Source: Wurfbainia villosa (Eukaryota; Streptophyta; Magnoliopsida; Zingiberales; Zingiberaceae). Taken from it: a DNA stretch of 64,000 nucleotides. The translations under genes were made by a program, and so were the position numbers. Position 1 is the stretch's first letter, and every line of letters starts with the position of its first letter. Under the pieces are notes generated by a model. It saw only the letters and a list, made by a program, of their open reading frames with translations, searched no databases and was not told the origin of the DNA. This document shows positions 33,960-44,619 of the stretch, piece by piece. Location of the stretch: the NCBI GenBank assembly GCA_025175895.1, contig CM045991.1:88027174-88091173 (forward strand), in the 5' to 3' direction.

Positions 33960-34127
33960 AGAAACTGGATGACCCTAAATTAAAAAAAGTTCATTAACAT
34001 ATCAAATATATGGAATTTAGAATAACACAGTCAATTAAAACATAATTGGTATTCAATAAATTAAAAGGTAAATTACCAATAATTAGAAATCGAAGTCTGC
34101 AATAAAATTTTCGGCCTAGTTATGCAT

Positions 34128-34134
34128 CTAATCA

Positions 34135-34169
<35 letters not shown>

Positions 34170-36112
34170 ATGATCGTCATCATCATCGTCATCGTCATCC
34201 TCATCCTCATCCTCATCCTCATCCTCATCATTGAAATCTTCATCTTTATACTCATTCAGTTCACTTGCATCAACATCTATTACTATGCCACTGAGATCTC
34301 GTAACGTTGAAATATTATACTCTTCGATATTAAATGTATTGACAACTTTATCTTGTTGATATGCTATGTCCTCCCAATGTTCCTCAATTTTATTACGTGC
34401 TTTTGTTTTACAAACTGCCCACTAATCACTTTTGTCTTGTCTCAGACTAGGATATGAAGCATAAAATACTTGAATCACTTGCTTGCTAATACAAATGGTT
34501 CGTACCTCTTGTATATTTTTTTGTAGTTAATTTCAACCAAATTAAACTGTGGATGCACCCTCATGCCTTTTATAGGGTCAAACCAATGACACATAAATAA
34601 AATAACTCGCAAATATGAGCTTGGATACGCTACCTCTAAAATTTCATCTAGTAAACCATAAAATTCATTCCTTGCACCCCCATCAATAGATGACTGAACA
34701 CAAACTCCGCTATTCATTGTAGTTTTCCCAGTTCCATAAGCTTGAGTATGAAAATTATATCCGTTTATGAAATATGCGGGCCAAGTTTTAACCATTGAAT
34801 TTGGACCCCATGACAGATTGTTTATTAGGTCTTGCTCAATGTGACCGTGATTATCAAGGACCTAAAGTAAAATAAATATGTGTCATCAGACAAGATTTAT
34901 CAAATTTACTATCATATACTACTTACATAATTTTTGAACTATTGTGCAAACTCTTCATCACAGAAATTATTAAACTCATGCTTCGAAAGCTCCGAATATA
35001 GAGTTTGAAAAATCCTACAATACAATTAAATAAAACATGAACAATATTTTATGATATACAAAATGTTTAATATAACTATTATATAATTACTCAAAATACG
35101 ATGTTACTTCTGGAAAGTTCAATAAAATATATGTATGGGCTGCTCGCCACTCCGGACCAGTTAAGTATCTACTTGTACAAGATCCACTTGGTCGACCAAG
35201 GTAATTAAAAATTGAGAATGCCCTCAAATTTGGATCAACGGGACCCTCATTGTTTCTTCCTGCTTTCCGACTCTTGCATTGAACGTGAGGTTCAAAGTAA
35301 TATGATGCAAAAGTTGTAACTTCCTCCACAATATATGCATTAACAATAGAAGCTTCAACATGAGGCTTATTTTTCACTTTTTTTCAAGTGATAGAGGAAT
35401 CTAAGAGTAATACAATAAAATTTATTAGCAAATAAATTAGACTAGATTTGACCAAATGAAATAACAATGAGAAAAAAGTCAAAAAAATTCACCTTTTAAA
35501 CGGATACATCCATCGAAATTGAACAGGACCTCCAACTTTAGTCTCATATGACAAGTGAACCAAAAGATGTTCCATTGAATCAAAAAATACCGGTGGAAAT
35601 ATCCTTTCTAAGTTACACATAATAATCGGAATGTCTCTGTCTAATGTCTCCATGTGTGAATGACTCAGTACCGTCGAGCAAATATCATGAAAGAAAATGC
35701 TTAATTCCGTAATTGCACCCCAGACAAAATTTGGTAACAGTTCCTTCAAAGCAATAGGAATTAATCTTTCCATGAATATATGACAGTCATGACTTTTAAA
35801 ACCCATAAATTTGCATTCCTTCAAATCAACGCATCTACCAAGATTTGAGACATAACCATCAGTAAATCTCAATGATTTCAACCATTCATAAACAATCCAT
35901 TTCTGATCCTTATTCAATGTATAAACTGCTTTCGGTTTTAGTCCCCTACTATTTGCATCAACATCAAAGGTGGCTCGTTTACATATGAGACGCAAATCTT
36001 TTCTTGCATTCAGATTGTCTTTTATTTTTCCAGTTATATCCATCAGTGTATTTATCAGATTTTCAAAAAAATTCTTCTCAATATGCATCAAATCAAGATT
36101 GTGACGAATCAA
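34128..36112 (-). pseudogene. CACTA transposase C-terminal part (TNP2 end, DUF4218, DUF4216)
   Basis: The protein would excise and insert the CACTA element. The first visible exon (36112-35489) starts inside the IRHNLDLMHIEK segment that ends the TNP2 domain. It runs through a DUF4218-type region with GFKSHDCHIFMERL and PVQFRWMYPF, then a donor. The next part (about 35397-35087) finishes DUF4218. A short exon lies near 35020-34925. A DUF4216-type part (34860-34475) carries SWGPNSMVKTWPAYFINGYNF and CHWFDPIKG. The C-terminus is an Asp/Glu tail coded by a trinucleotide repeat, with TAG at 34128-34130. Breaks seen: a one-base shift in an A-run near 35380, a shift near 34475, and TAG codons near 34948 and 34420 where Trp is usual. 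Element E removed the N-terminal half from view. Confidence 0.85.
34131..34229. repeat. Trinucleotide repeat (CAT/CGT/CCT variants)
   Basis: About 33 triplets of ATC, GTC and CTC type on the plus strand encode the Asp/Glu tail of the CACTA transposase on the minus strand. Confidence 0.9.
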
Positions 36113-37037
36113 ATGTAGGGATGTATACTGAAAAGTCTATCTTTTGTATGAACATCTTTATTTTGAAATAAGAATCACATGATTATTGTTTGCATTTTTA
36201 TGGTTATGCAATATTGTCTAATACATTACATTGTAGATAACATGGTGTGTGGTGTCACATGGGAGATCATGTTATCGGCTCCTTGTAAAGTATAAGTAAA
36301 GGCTCATAACCGAGATGACTTTGGACAAACCATCGGAATGGTTGTAGTGTGATTTGGTATTGGTTTGTCTTGACCATAGAATCACACTAGTGCACTTTGT
36401 GTGTATTGAGTAGGACCGACTTAGAGGTGATTCGATTTATTGCTCACTACATAATCGAATCGGACCTCAGATATTATTTTGTACATGCTCTTAATCCCGA
36501 TATAATAACGGGCACATATACTTAGTATTCATCTCTTTGATTTACCAATAGGCGAGATTTATAGATTAAATCGATAGGCTCAGTAAGTTGGGAAATGATA
36601 TTATTTATATGGTATGTCATTGATTATAGGAGGAAACCGTGTCCTATATATTAGGATGATGATGTCTCCTTGAGGAGCTCATAAGGTTCATCATGTAAAC
36701 CCTGCAGGTGGACTTGGTCTGACATGATGAAAAGGTTGAGTGGTACTACTCATAGAGTTAGATGTTGATTAATTAATGGTCAATAAATTAATTAATCAAT
36801 GGACATTCGAGATCTTAAACACGGGAAGAAAATGTACAAATAATATATGGAGCCCATATTATCTTATGGGGGTTGGTGAGGTAGATCAATGATAATCCTT
36901 TAGTGGATTGGATTATCATTAGTGGATCGGACTTTATGTGGGCTTGATCCATGGGTGGCCAAGATCTAACTCCTCCTCATGGTCCCTAATGTAGCCTATT
37001 AACACCTCATGAAGCTTATATCCAATGGATAGAAACA

Positions 37038-37148
37038 AAACTCTAGATCCAAAGGTAGAGATTAAATCTCTAAGATCCGATGGTTGAGATTAAATCTCTA
37101 GATCCGACGGTTGAGATTAAAACCCTAGAACCAATGGTGGAGATTAAA
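37038..37148 (+). repeat. About four 27-bp units in LTR E
   Basis: Units of the type CTAGATCCGACGGTTGAGAT plus TAAAT occur about four times, against eight in D. Confidence 0.85.
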
Positions 37149-37168
37149 AGGAGTTCTATCCCTAACTC

Positions 37169-37176
37169 TATAAAAG
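37169..37176 (+). promoter_or_regulatory. Candidate TATA box of LTR E
   Basis: TATAAAAG lies just after the 27-bp array, about 850 bases before the LTR end, and has a matching site in D. Confidence 0.6.
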
Positions 37177-38021
37177 GAGGACAAGGGGTTTTCATGGAGT
37201 TTAAATGAAGGGAAGTTAGGGTTTTGGAGGTTGGCGGCAAGAGATAGGAGCTAGGGTTTGGGCTTGGGCGGCACCTAATAAGGAAAGATTTCCTTGCCTT
37301 CTTCTCCTTCCTCAAGCTGTCGGCACCCCTCCAACCCTTTCCAGCCATTGGTCGGTGGCCAAAGACCCTCTTCTCCTTCTCCTTAGGTGGTGGAAACAAG
37401 ATATAGGGCTTTCCCTTGGTGTCTTGGCCGGTTTCCACCATAATCTCCTCCTCCTTCTTGGCCGGCGGCAAGTTCCTTCCTTGGAGGATTTTGGTTGGTT
37501 GAAAGAAGGAATAGAGCTTTGTTTCTATTCTTACTCTTGCTCGGAATGAGCAAGGAAGGAAGATTGGTGATCTAGGAGCTTCAACGTTTGGAAGATCGTC
37601 GCCCACACGACGTCCAAAAGGAGGAAGGTCATACATTAGAAGATCAAGAGGTATACCTATTCTCTATTCTCTTTTGTTACTTGCTTGTATTTGTTTTTTC
37701 CAATTATGAGCATGATAAATTCTGTTTGTGGCTAAATAATACTTGGATCCCGAACATAAATACAAAAACCGGCGATCCATACATCGTCTATTCCGCGGCT
37801 ACTCGTAGAATAGAGGTTGGTTGCTTGAACAATGAGTTTGTTCAAGTGACCTCTCTAAACGAATAGCACAACGATGACTTGATTGTTTGGGCAATCCCTT
37901 TTGTCTAGGATTATTTTTTTTTTAATCCGGGGACATTGATAGGATCACCATGAACAAACAACCAAGGTGAAGTGGGAAGCGAAGTTTCCCCTCACGGACT
38001 CGATAAGCAAAACCCTACAAG

Positions 38022-38034
38022 TTGTATCAAAGCC
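38022..38034 (+). other. Element E primer-binding site
   Basis: TTGTATCAAAGCC begins two bases after the LTR end and resembles the initiator-Met primer site TGGTATCAGAGC with two changes. Confidence 0.75.
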
Positions 38035-38558
38035 AAGGTTTATGGTTTTGTGTGTTTAGGATTCGGTTAATTTTTATGCACTTTTCATATATTATATGTG
38101 CCAGATAATAGTAGGATATGCGTAGTTTAACTCTTTGGTTGCAGGCATAAGATCCGACTATTATGGTCATATGTGTGTATGTGATTGTATGTGTATATTT
38201 TGTTGAATCCTCGGGGTTGACGAGGCTAGTATTTGATTTTTTGTAAATTAGATACGACATTGTTTAGCCACTCTTTATTTTAGTTTAATTTTGATCTAGA
38301 TTTCATGTACACTCCCTCGTGGAGTATAGGATCGATGGATGTAAATTAAAATAGGTTACAGTCTCGGCTCGGATCTCTGGATGGCTTGTACATGGTGTAG
38401 GAGGAGCGGTCGAGAAGGCGTTGCGACGGGAGACATATTGAAGACAAAAGCCATAATAATTGGAAAATAATTTATTTTTCATATTTATTGCTTTTTGTTT
38501 GATATGCATGTCGTAGGCTAGGAAAATTCCTCAATTTTAAATTACTAAGTGGGAGAGG

Positions 38559-38899
38559 GAAATTTTTATAAATTCCCACGACCTCCATTACGATTTGACA
38601 AGTGATACAAACAAACTTGTGCGTCGGTTCTGAGTGCCTTCCTCCCCATCGGATGAGTTTGTTTGCGGATCACAAGGTCAAATATGGTTATAGGAAATTA
38701 TTAAGGAGTGTGTGCACTTCCCCATCGAAAGGCACATAACCCGAGATAATTTCCTTGGTACCGAGTAATGGTGAACACTTAGATACAAATATAAGTATCC
38801 TCCCCATCGGAGTCACTGCTTTTATTTGTAGGGCCAAAGATGAACCAACTATTAATTTTACTTGTCAAAAAGTTATGTTGACAAGATAGTAAAATTAAT
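38559..38899 (+). other. Array of stem-loops in the leader of element E
   Basis: Four strong inverted repeats lie in a row between primer site and gag. At 38602-38673, CAAACAAACT pairs with AGTTTGTTTG and GTGAT with ATCAC. At 38693-38754, GGAAATTAT pairs with ATAATTTCC. At 38784-38830, TACAAATA pairs with TATTTGTA. At 38851-38899, ATTAATTTTACT pairs with AGTAAAATTAAT. The first three carry CCCCATCG in the loop region (38644, 38720, 38802). A weaker stem lies at about 38559-38580. Such leaders are where packaging and dimerisation signals act. That role is inferred. Confidence 0.7.
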
Positions 38900-39073
38900 G
38901 GGTAAAACCTCCTCTTACAAATGTAGAATTCGTATACGTCCACACTATCATGGCATACGATATTCTCGGTGTTTTGAGGTGTTGGTTTATTTTAAAATTT
39001 TATTGTTTGAGGAATCAATAATTTTTTGAAATCTAATGTTTTGATTTATGTGATTCTTAGGTTTTCTTTCAAA

Positions 39074-40547
39074 ATGACTTTCAACCCACTTGCTGTGATA
39101 CTGGACCCAACTATGTTGATTGGAAGAGGAATCTAGACATTGTCTTGACTGCTGAGGAATACAAATATGTACTCCTCGAAGAGTGCCCTCCTAAGCCTGC
39201 AGAAGATTCTGGGGAAAAGGAGAGAGAGAGTTATAAGAAGTGGGTAAAGGCCGATGAGATGACGCGGTGTTACATTTTGGCATCTATGTCAAATGTACTG
39301 CAACATCAACATCAAGCCATGCCCATAGCTTATGACATGATGCTCAATCTCAAAGAGCTTTTCAGACACCAGAATCGGGCTGCGAGGCAAGAAGCCATGA
39401 GAAACTTGATGACGACCACTATGATTAAGGGAACACCCGTGAGGGATCATGTTCTCAAGATGATGACTCATTTGAATGAGTTGGAAGTCCTCGGAGTTGA
39501 GATCGATGGGGAAACCCAGGTCGATATCATTCTCCAGTCTCTACCTAGGAGTTTTGAGCAGTTTCGTCTGAACTACAACATGAACAAGAGGTTGTATTCG
39601 TTGGCAGAACTTCTGATAGAACTCCAGGCAGCAGAGGGGATATTTCGTCAGAGTGCTCAGGCACATGCCATGGTGACCCAAAAGGTTTCTACTTCTAAGC
39701 CGAAAGGCAAGAAGAAGAAGAAACAAACTGGGGCAAAGGCGGTGGGAGGTACTCAGGGAGGAGTGACGAAGCCGAAAGGCAAGTGCTTCACTTGTAAGCA
39801 GACTGGACACTGGAAGAAGGACTGCCCCAACCGCAAAAACAAAGGTATATCTTTTGGTCTAGTCGTTGAAACATGTTTAGCGGTGTTATCTACCAGGACC
39901 TGGTGTGTAGATACGGGAGCCACTGATCATGTCTGCAATACTTTGCAGGGGTTCTAGGAAACCAGACGACTGGCTGAGGGGGAGATTACCGTGTACTTGG
40001 GCGATGCCACGAAGGTGGCGGCTGTTGCAGTGGAATATGTTCATTTATCTTTTGAGAAAAATAAACTTTTGGTTCTTAAGAATTGCCTTTATGTACCCTT
40101 ATTTAGAAAGAATTTAATTTCGGTTTCTAAATTGTTTATGGATGGATATTCTATTTCTTTTAATGACAGAGTTGTTATAAGAAGGAATAGGGACATTATC
40201 TGTTCGGGTGCATTGATAGGAAATTTGTACACACTTGAACCAAAAGCTCCCATGAAGCATATTAAAATTAATAACTCATCTTCTAATTCCAATAAGAGAA
40301 AAGAACCTTCGAAGATGAACCAAACATATCTTTGGCATCTTAGGCTTGGTCACATTAACCTAAGCAGAATTCAAAGGTTGATAGCTGATGGACCTTTGGG
40401 TTCATTAGTGGTGGAGGATCTCCCAACCTGCGAATCTTGCTTAGAAGGAAAGATGACCAAGAGGCCTTTTAAGGCCAAGGGGTATAGAGCCAAAGATGTG
40501 TTAGAATTGGTTCATTCTGATTTGTGTGGTCCTATGTCTATCTAGGC
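39074..40547 (+). pseudogene. Element E gag, protease and integrase start
   Basis: The natural start is ATG at 39074 (MTFNPLAVIL). A small deletion then shifts the frame near 39098-39115, and coding continues from about 39116 as NYVDWKRNLDIVLTAEE. The Gag helical domain of copia (UBN2) type runs to about 39650. A basic tract follows, then a CCHC knuckle at about 39784-39825 (CFTCKQTGHWKKDC). The protease motif VDTGATDHVCN lies at about 39905-39937. An in-frame TAG at 39955-39957 falls in the conserved GFQET-like position. Coding then goes on through the pre-integrase domain (LWHLRLGHINLSRI, CESCLEGKM) to VHSDLCGPMSI. A second TAG at 40543 immediately precedes the insertion of F. Confidence 0.88.
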
Positions 40548-42745
40548 TGTTAGTAATATATGAGAGATGTCCTAAGGCAATCGCCTTATGTTTGAACCAT
40601 TTATATAATAAATGAAGATTCACTATTTGAGTATACATGTTTTCATGTATTTGATTAGATCTTAAACTCATTTACTGAATGTCCATGATACGATTCACAG
40701 CATGAGAGAACTTGTGATTGGATCACAACTAGTGAGTATCTCTACATGTGTAATTGTGATGTATCGGAATTATCCTTAGTCGATGAATTGATGGATTTGG
40801 ACACCATTGATTCTGTCGAGACTAGCACGAGGTATACTCCTTGGTGTATCCAAGCAAATGATTCTCACTGGCTGGAGACATTGTGATGTCCGGAGTTAAT
40901 CGTGGATGCTAGTTATGGTAACTAGTTCATTGGAGTGACCAACCGTAAGACTTCATATGGTTCTCTGCATATATAGATATGTCAATGAAGTTCTTACTGC
41001 AGCTTAAGTGCGATGTTCCTTTGACTTGCGATATTCAAGTTATCTTGATCATAAAGACTTATGCTTTGACATCTTAAGCAAGCATCTCTGAGGAGATGTG
41101 GACCCGGGATGATTGGGTATAAGTCGAAGTGATCGAAGGTGTTTTAATAACCTATAAAGGATTCACCACTCCTTGCGAGGAGATGTATACCCATGGCCTC
41201 TCGTCGGATTGTTACTAAAGTCTTTGGCCAAAGCATTACATGTTTAGAGTAAGGTACTCTTCGATACATGTGTAGTAACTAGAATCCGTAGGACGAGGAA
41301 ATGATATTTGGGCTAGGTGTGACGTAGTCAGCCTAGTGGAGACTGACACTATAGACCATGTCCTGAACCAAGTGGGTACAAGATGAGTGAAGGGAATGAG
41401 GCACGATTCATTCGAGCTGCTGAAGGGTTTCAGAAATAGTTCTGGATCAACCGTTGATCTTTTCGGTTAATTGGGGATCATGATGTACTACTAGGTGCTA
41501 CTCATGATCGTTCTATAATTAATGGTTAATTATAGATGACCAACATAAACCAAGAACCTATTTGGTTACACGCACAATGAGCGTAATCCGAAGGATTTAA
41601 AACGAGCTTGAGAATGAGATTCTCAGACCGAGAGAAACTAGGTTTGGTTGGACCAAACATGGAGTGAGCATGAAATCGTTTCAGTTGCAATGGAAGCGTG
41701 GATGGGCCATGTCTTATGAAGACATGATGGATGAACCAAATTGGTTTGGTTCTAATCCAATGGAGAAGAATAAACCAAAGGGGTTTGGTTTGTTTTAAAC
41801 GAATGAACCAAAGTTGGTTCGGTTCGTTTTAACTTAAAATAAACCATCATGGTTTGGTTTATTTTAACTTAAATTAATGGAGTGGGTTAACGGGCTTTTG
41901 GTTATGATCCGATAACCATTAAGAGAATTTGTTCTCTATATAATAGGGCTTAAGGGTTTTTGTTAAGCCCTAATCCAAAGCCTTAACAAAGTTGCCGCCC
42001 ACCTCTCTCTTCTCCAAGTGGTCGGCGCCAACTTCTTGCCGCCGCCCACCGCCTAGCTCCTTTGCGTGGTCGTCCTCTCCTTGCTCGATCGAGCTCTGAG
42101 GAGCTCGGTGATCTCCTTTGGGTCTCGGCGACAAGGTGAGCTTCTTCCTTATTTGGCGGCCCTATTCCTCCACAAAAGCTGTCCAGTTTTCTAGACAGCT
42201 TGTTTCCTTCTTGTCGGAGCATCATTTGGACGACGTTTGGAGCTCCGACAGCGGTAGCCTTGCCAGAGATTCGATCTCCGGTAATCCTCATAGGTGGAGG
42301 ACAAAGGATTCGTCAAACGGTTGACGAATACCTCTCCGGAGAAGCGAGTTTTTGAGGACTCATTTTGGATCCGAATTTTGATTCGGATCATGATCTTCTC
42401 TCGCTCACATCGTCTTCAACACGAGGCTAGTAACCCGTACGAAGACGAGGCTCGTGACTTTGTGAAGTCATCCCGAATATACTAGGCGTGGATACGGATA
42501 GAGGCAATTCTAGCGAGGATCGCTCCGGTTGATGCCTTTCCCGCTGCACGTGATACGTCAGGTATACATAGTATAAATTTCCTTTTATTGTAAAATTTGA
42601 ATTTACGGTTATGTCTACACATATTGTACTATGCATGTGTGTGGTGTGTGTGTTGTAATAAATTAGATTTATTATTTTATTCCTTCCGCTGTGCACATGT
42701 TTACAAAACATGTCCGAATACACACATACATGGCGAAACCCAACA
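40548..42745 (+). repeat. Element F 5' LTR (2198 bp)
   Basis: It starts TGTTAGTAATATATGAG and ends CGAAACCCAACA. The same LTR occurs inverted at 47768-49804 and 54697-56777. The GC-richer part at 41990-42540 gives chance open frames on both strands. Confidence 0.9.
41937..41945 (+). promoter_or_regulatory. Candidate TATA box of LTR F
   Basis: TATATAATA lies about 1.39 kb into the LTR. The inverted relatives have TATAAAAG (48444-48451) and TATAAAAAT (55388-55396) on the minus strand at the same place. Confidence 0.6.
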
Positions 42746-42747
42746 AA

Positions 42748-42759
42748 GGGTATCGAGCC
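42748..42759 (+). other. Element F primer-binding site
   Basis: GGGTATCGAGCC lies two bases after the LTR end. It resembles TGGTATCAGAGC with a one-base shift in the middle. Confidence 0.6.
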
Positions 42760-42911
42760 TGTGTTGTGTTACGACATAATCGTAAAATTATTTTGCGATA
42801 GTCATAATGGTATTTCTGAAAATTTTCTACTTTTGGAAAGTCTAGAAGTATTTATGGAAATCTTCTACTTTTGGAAAGTTGGAAGTATTTATGGAAATTG
42901 ATATTTTTCAT

Positions 42912-43168
42912 AAATAAAATATTTGATTAGATTTGGAAATTTATTTCCTAATTTAATCTGGATTTGATTTGGGAAATCAAATCTTAAAAATATTTTATTT
43001 CCATAAGTAGTTTTAATGATTTAGGAAATTGGTTTCCTAAATTGACTTTCCTTAATCAACTATTTCCACAAATAAAATATGTGATTAGATTTGGAAATTT
43101 ATTTCCTAATTTAATCATGATTTGATTTGGAGAATCAAATCTTAAACATATTTTATTTCCATAAATAG
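42912..43168 (+). other. Two copies of a cloverleaf-like inverted repeat in the leader of F
   Basis: Two direct repeats of about 90-100 bases lie at 42912-43000 and 43070-43158. In each, the ends pair perfectly over 13 bases: AAATAAAATATTT with AAATATTTTATTT, and AAATAAAATATGT with ACATATTTTATTT. The change T-to-G on one side is matched by A-to-C on the other. Inside are two smaller stems, GGAAA/TTTCC and GATTTGATTT/AAATCAAATC. The second copy extends outward with AACTATTT/AAATAGTT. The pattern resembles a three-way junction in the RNA. Confidence 0.65.
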
Positions 43169-43389
43169 TTATGACATATAAGAAAATTTTGTACATGACA
43201 TAATTGTATGCCATGTAATTGCATTAGATGCGTATCATTATGCCATGCGTGTCGCGACATGTAGATGTATGTCATGTATGTCATGCCATATAAATAATAG
43301 TTGTTTGCATGCAAAGAGGATGAGACATAAAAACCCTTACTCAATATTAAAGCCTACACCTTCCATTAATATGGTTAGAACCAGAGTTC

Positions 43390-43855
43390 CGTTTCTTGTT
43401 TGGGTTGTTGGACTCTCTCCAAGCCCAGCTCGAACCCGAATATGTTCAAACCATGGAATAGTTTAATACTAATATGGTAAGAGTCAGAGGTCAATCGTTA
43501 GCTTTGGTTGTTGGACTCTCTCCAAGCCTGGCTAATTGGTTGAATGCGCTCTAACCATATTAAAACTATTTCTCGATTAATGGGTTGTCTTTAACCTGGA
43601 GCATCGGCTTGTTGGACTCTCTCCAAGGTCGATGTTAAGGGAGGTGAAGTTGGGTGCTATGCATATGATGCATACTTGTTAATGTGTTAACAACCCGATG
43701 TATGTGTGAACATTCAAATAGTTGATAGCACATTGTGATAGTTGCATATACGTGATATACAATCGATATATTTGATACCTATCATCGTAGTTATGAATTG
43801 TTTGTTGGACTCTCTCCAAGGTTGTTCATATCTATGATGGATATCAGCCCATTCG
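43390..43855 (+). other. Array of four stem-loops with invariant tip in the leader of F
   Basis: GTTGGACTCTCTCCAAG occurs at 43407, 43510, 43611 and 43804. It folds as TTGGA/TCCAA around a CTCTC loop. Each copy has the bulge TTG on the 5' side and G on the 3' side, then an outer stem that differs between copies but mostly pairs: TGGG/CCCA, TTAGC/GCTAA, CATCGGC/GTCGATG (with one G-T) and TATGAA/TTCATA. Conserved tip with varying paired stems is the mark of selected RNA structure. The same four occur in G. Confidence 0.75.
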
Positions 43856-43998
43856 GAGATGGACCTACGATCTCCCGAAGTGATTTTTGGGTTTTTAAAA
43901 TTTGAAAAATATATGAGATTTATAAATGTATGTTGATGCATTTTAAAATTATTTTCTCATATATGCTCGTTTTGTATTTCTAAGTTAATCTATTGATC

Positions 43999-44585
43999 AT
44001 GTTGTCTTTGAATTTGCGTTCCATTTTGGATTCGAATAAATTGACTCGGCTGAACTTCTTGGACTGGCTTAGAAACTTGAGAATTGTTCTCAAGGCTGAA
44101 AAGCTTGCAAACGTCCTCGAAGCGCCTCTTCCCGCCCGTCCTAGTGACAATGCAACTCTGGACCAATTGTTGGCCTATCAGAAACATGTGACTGATTCTG
44201 AAATGGCGAGTTGCATCATGCTAGCCACGATGGTACCTGAGAAGCAGCATGAGCATATGGATGCTCATACCATAGTCCTTCATCTTTATGAGTTGTTTGA
44301 TGAGCAAGTGAGATTCGAAAGGTTCGAAGTCTCTAAGATCCTCTTCACCTCTGAGATGCAAGAAGGTTAACATGTGGTACTGCTCAACATGCTGAAGACT
44401 GTGGAGCCTTCTGAGAAGCATGAGCAGGGGACGGTGCTGTTAGTTGATTCATCGAAGAAAGGTTCTAAGAGGGAGTCAAAGGAATAGTAGAAGGGGAAGA
44501 AGAAAAAGGCTAAAAAGGCAGAACCAGCTCAAAAGGGCACTTGCCATCATTATGGTAAGAAGGGCCATTGGCGAAGAAATTGCAA
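43999..44585 (+). pseudogene. Element F gag remnant
   Basis: From ATG at 43999 the frame reads a copia-type Gag domain (LDWLRNLRIVLKAEKL, then ASCIMLATMVPE and HLYELFDEQ) and stops at 44368-44370. Coding likeness continues past the stop to a lysine-rich tract and a zinc-knuckle remnant at about 44541-44583. There the second Cys is Tyr (CHHYGKKGHWRRNC). Another stop lies at about 44486. The product is not functional as read. Confidence 0.82.
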
Positions 44586-44619
44586 GATTTATCTTGAGTC
44601 GTGAAGAAGAATAAGGCAT

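Larger units (their letters stand above)
36114..38019 (+). repeat. Element E 5' LTR (1906 bp)
   Basis: It starts TGTAGGGATG and ends AAACCCTACA. It matches D over most of its length. Short frames on both strands at 37070-37866 lie in the transcribed GC-richer part and show no domain. Confidence 0.9.
36114..40547 (+). mobile_element. Element E: Ty1/copia retrotransposon, 5' half, inserted in the CACTA transposase
   Basis: The LTR (36114-38019) is followed by a primer site, a structured leader, gag, protease and the start of integrase. The element is cut at 40548 by F. The left flank is CACTA coding sequence and the last five bases before E are TCAAA. E's remaining pol and 3' LTR are not recognised in this window. 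Its LTR family is the one that left solo LTR D. Confidence 0.88.

Noticed and set aside
34073..34304. Open frames of alternating Met-Arg/Met-Thr and Ile-Val
   Set aside because: They are wrong-frame readings of the triplet repeat that codes the acidic tail of the CACTA transposase.
41983..42300. Arg-rich minus-strand open frame resembling a small host gene
   Set aside because: It lies in the transcribed part of LTR F and is broken in both LTRs of G.
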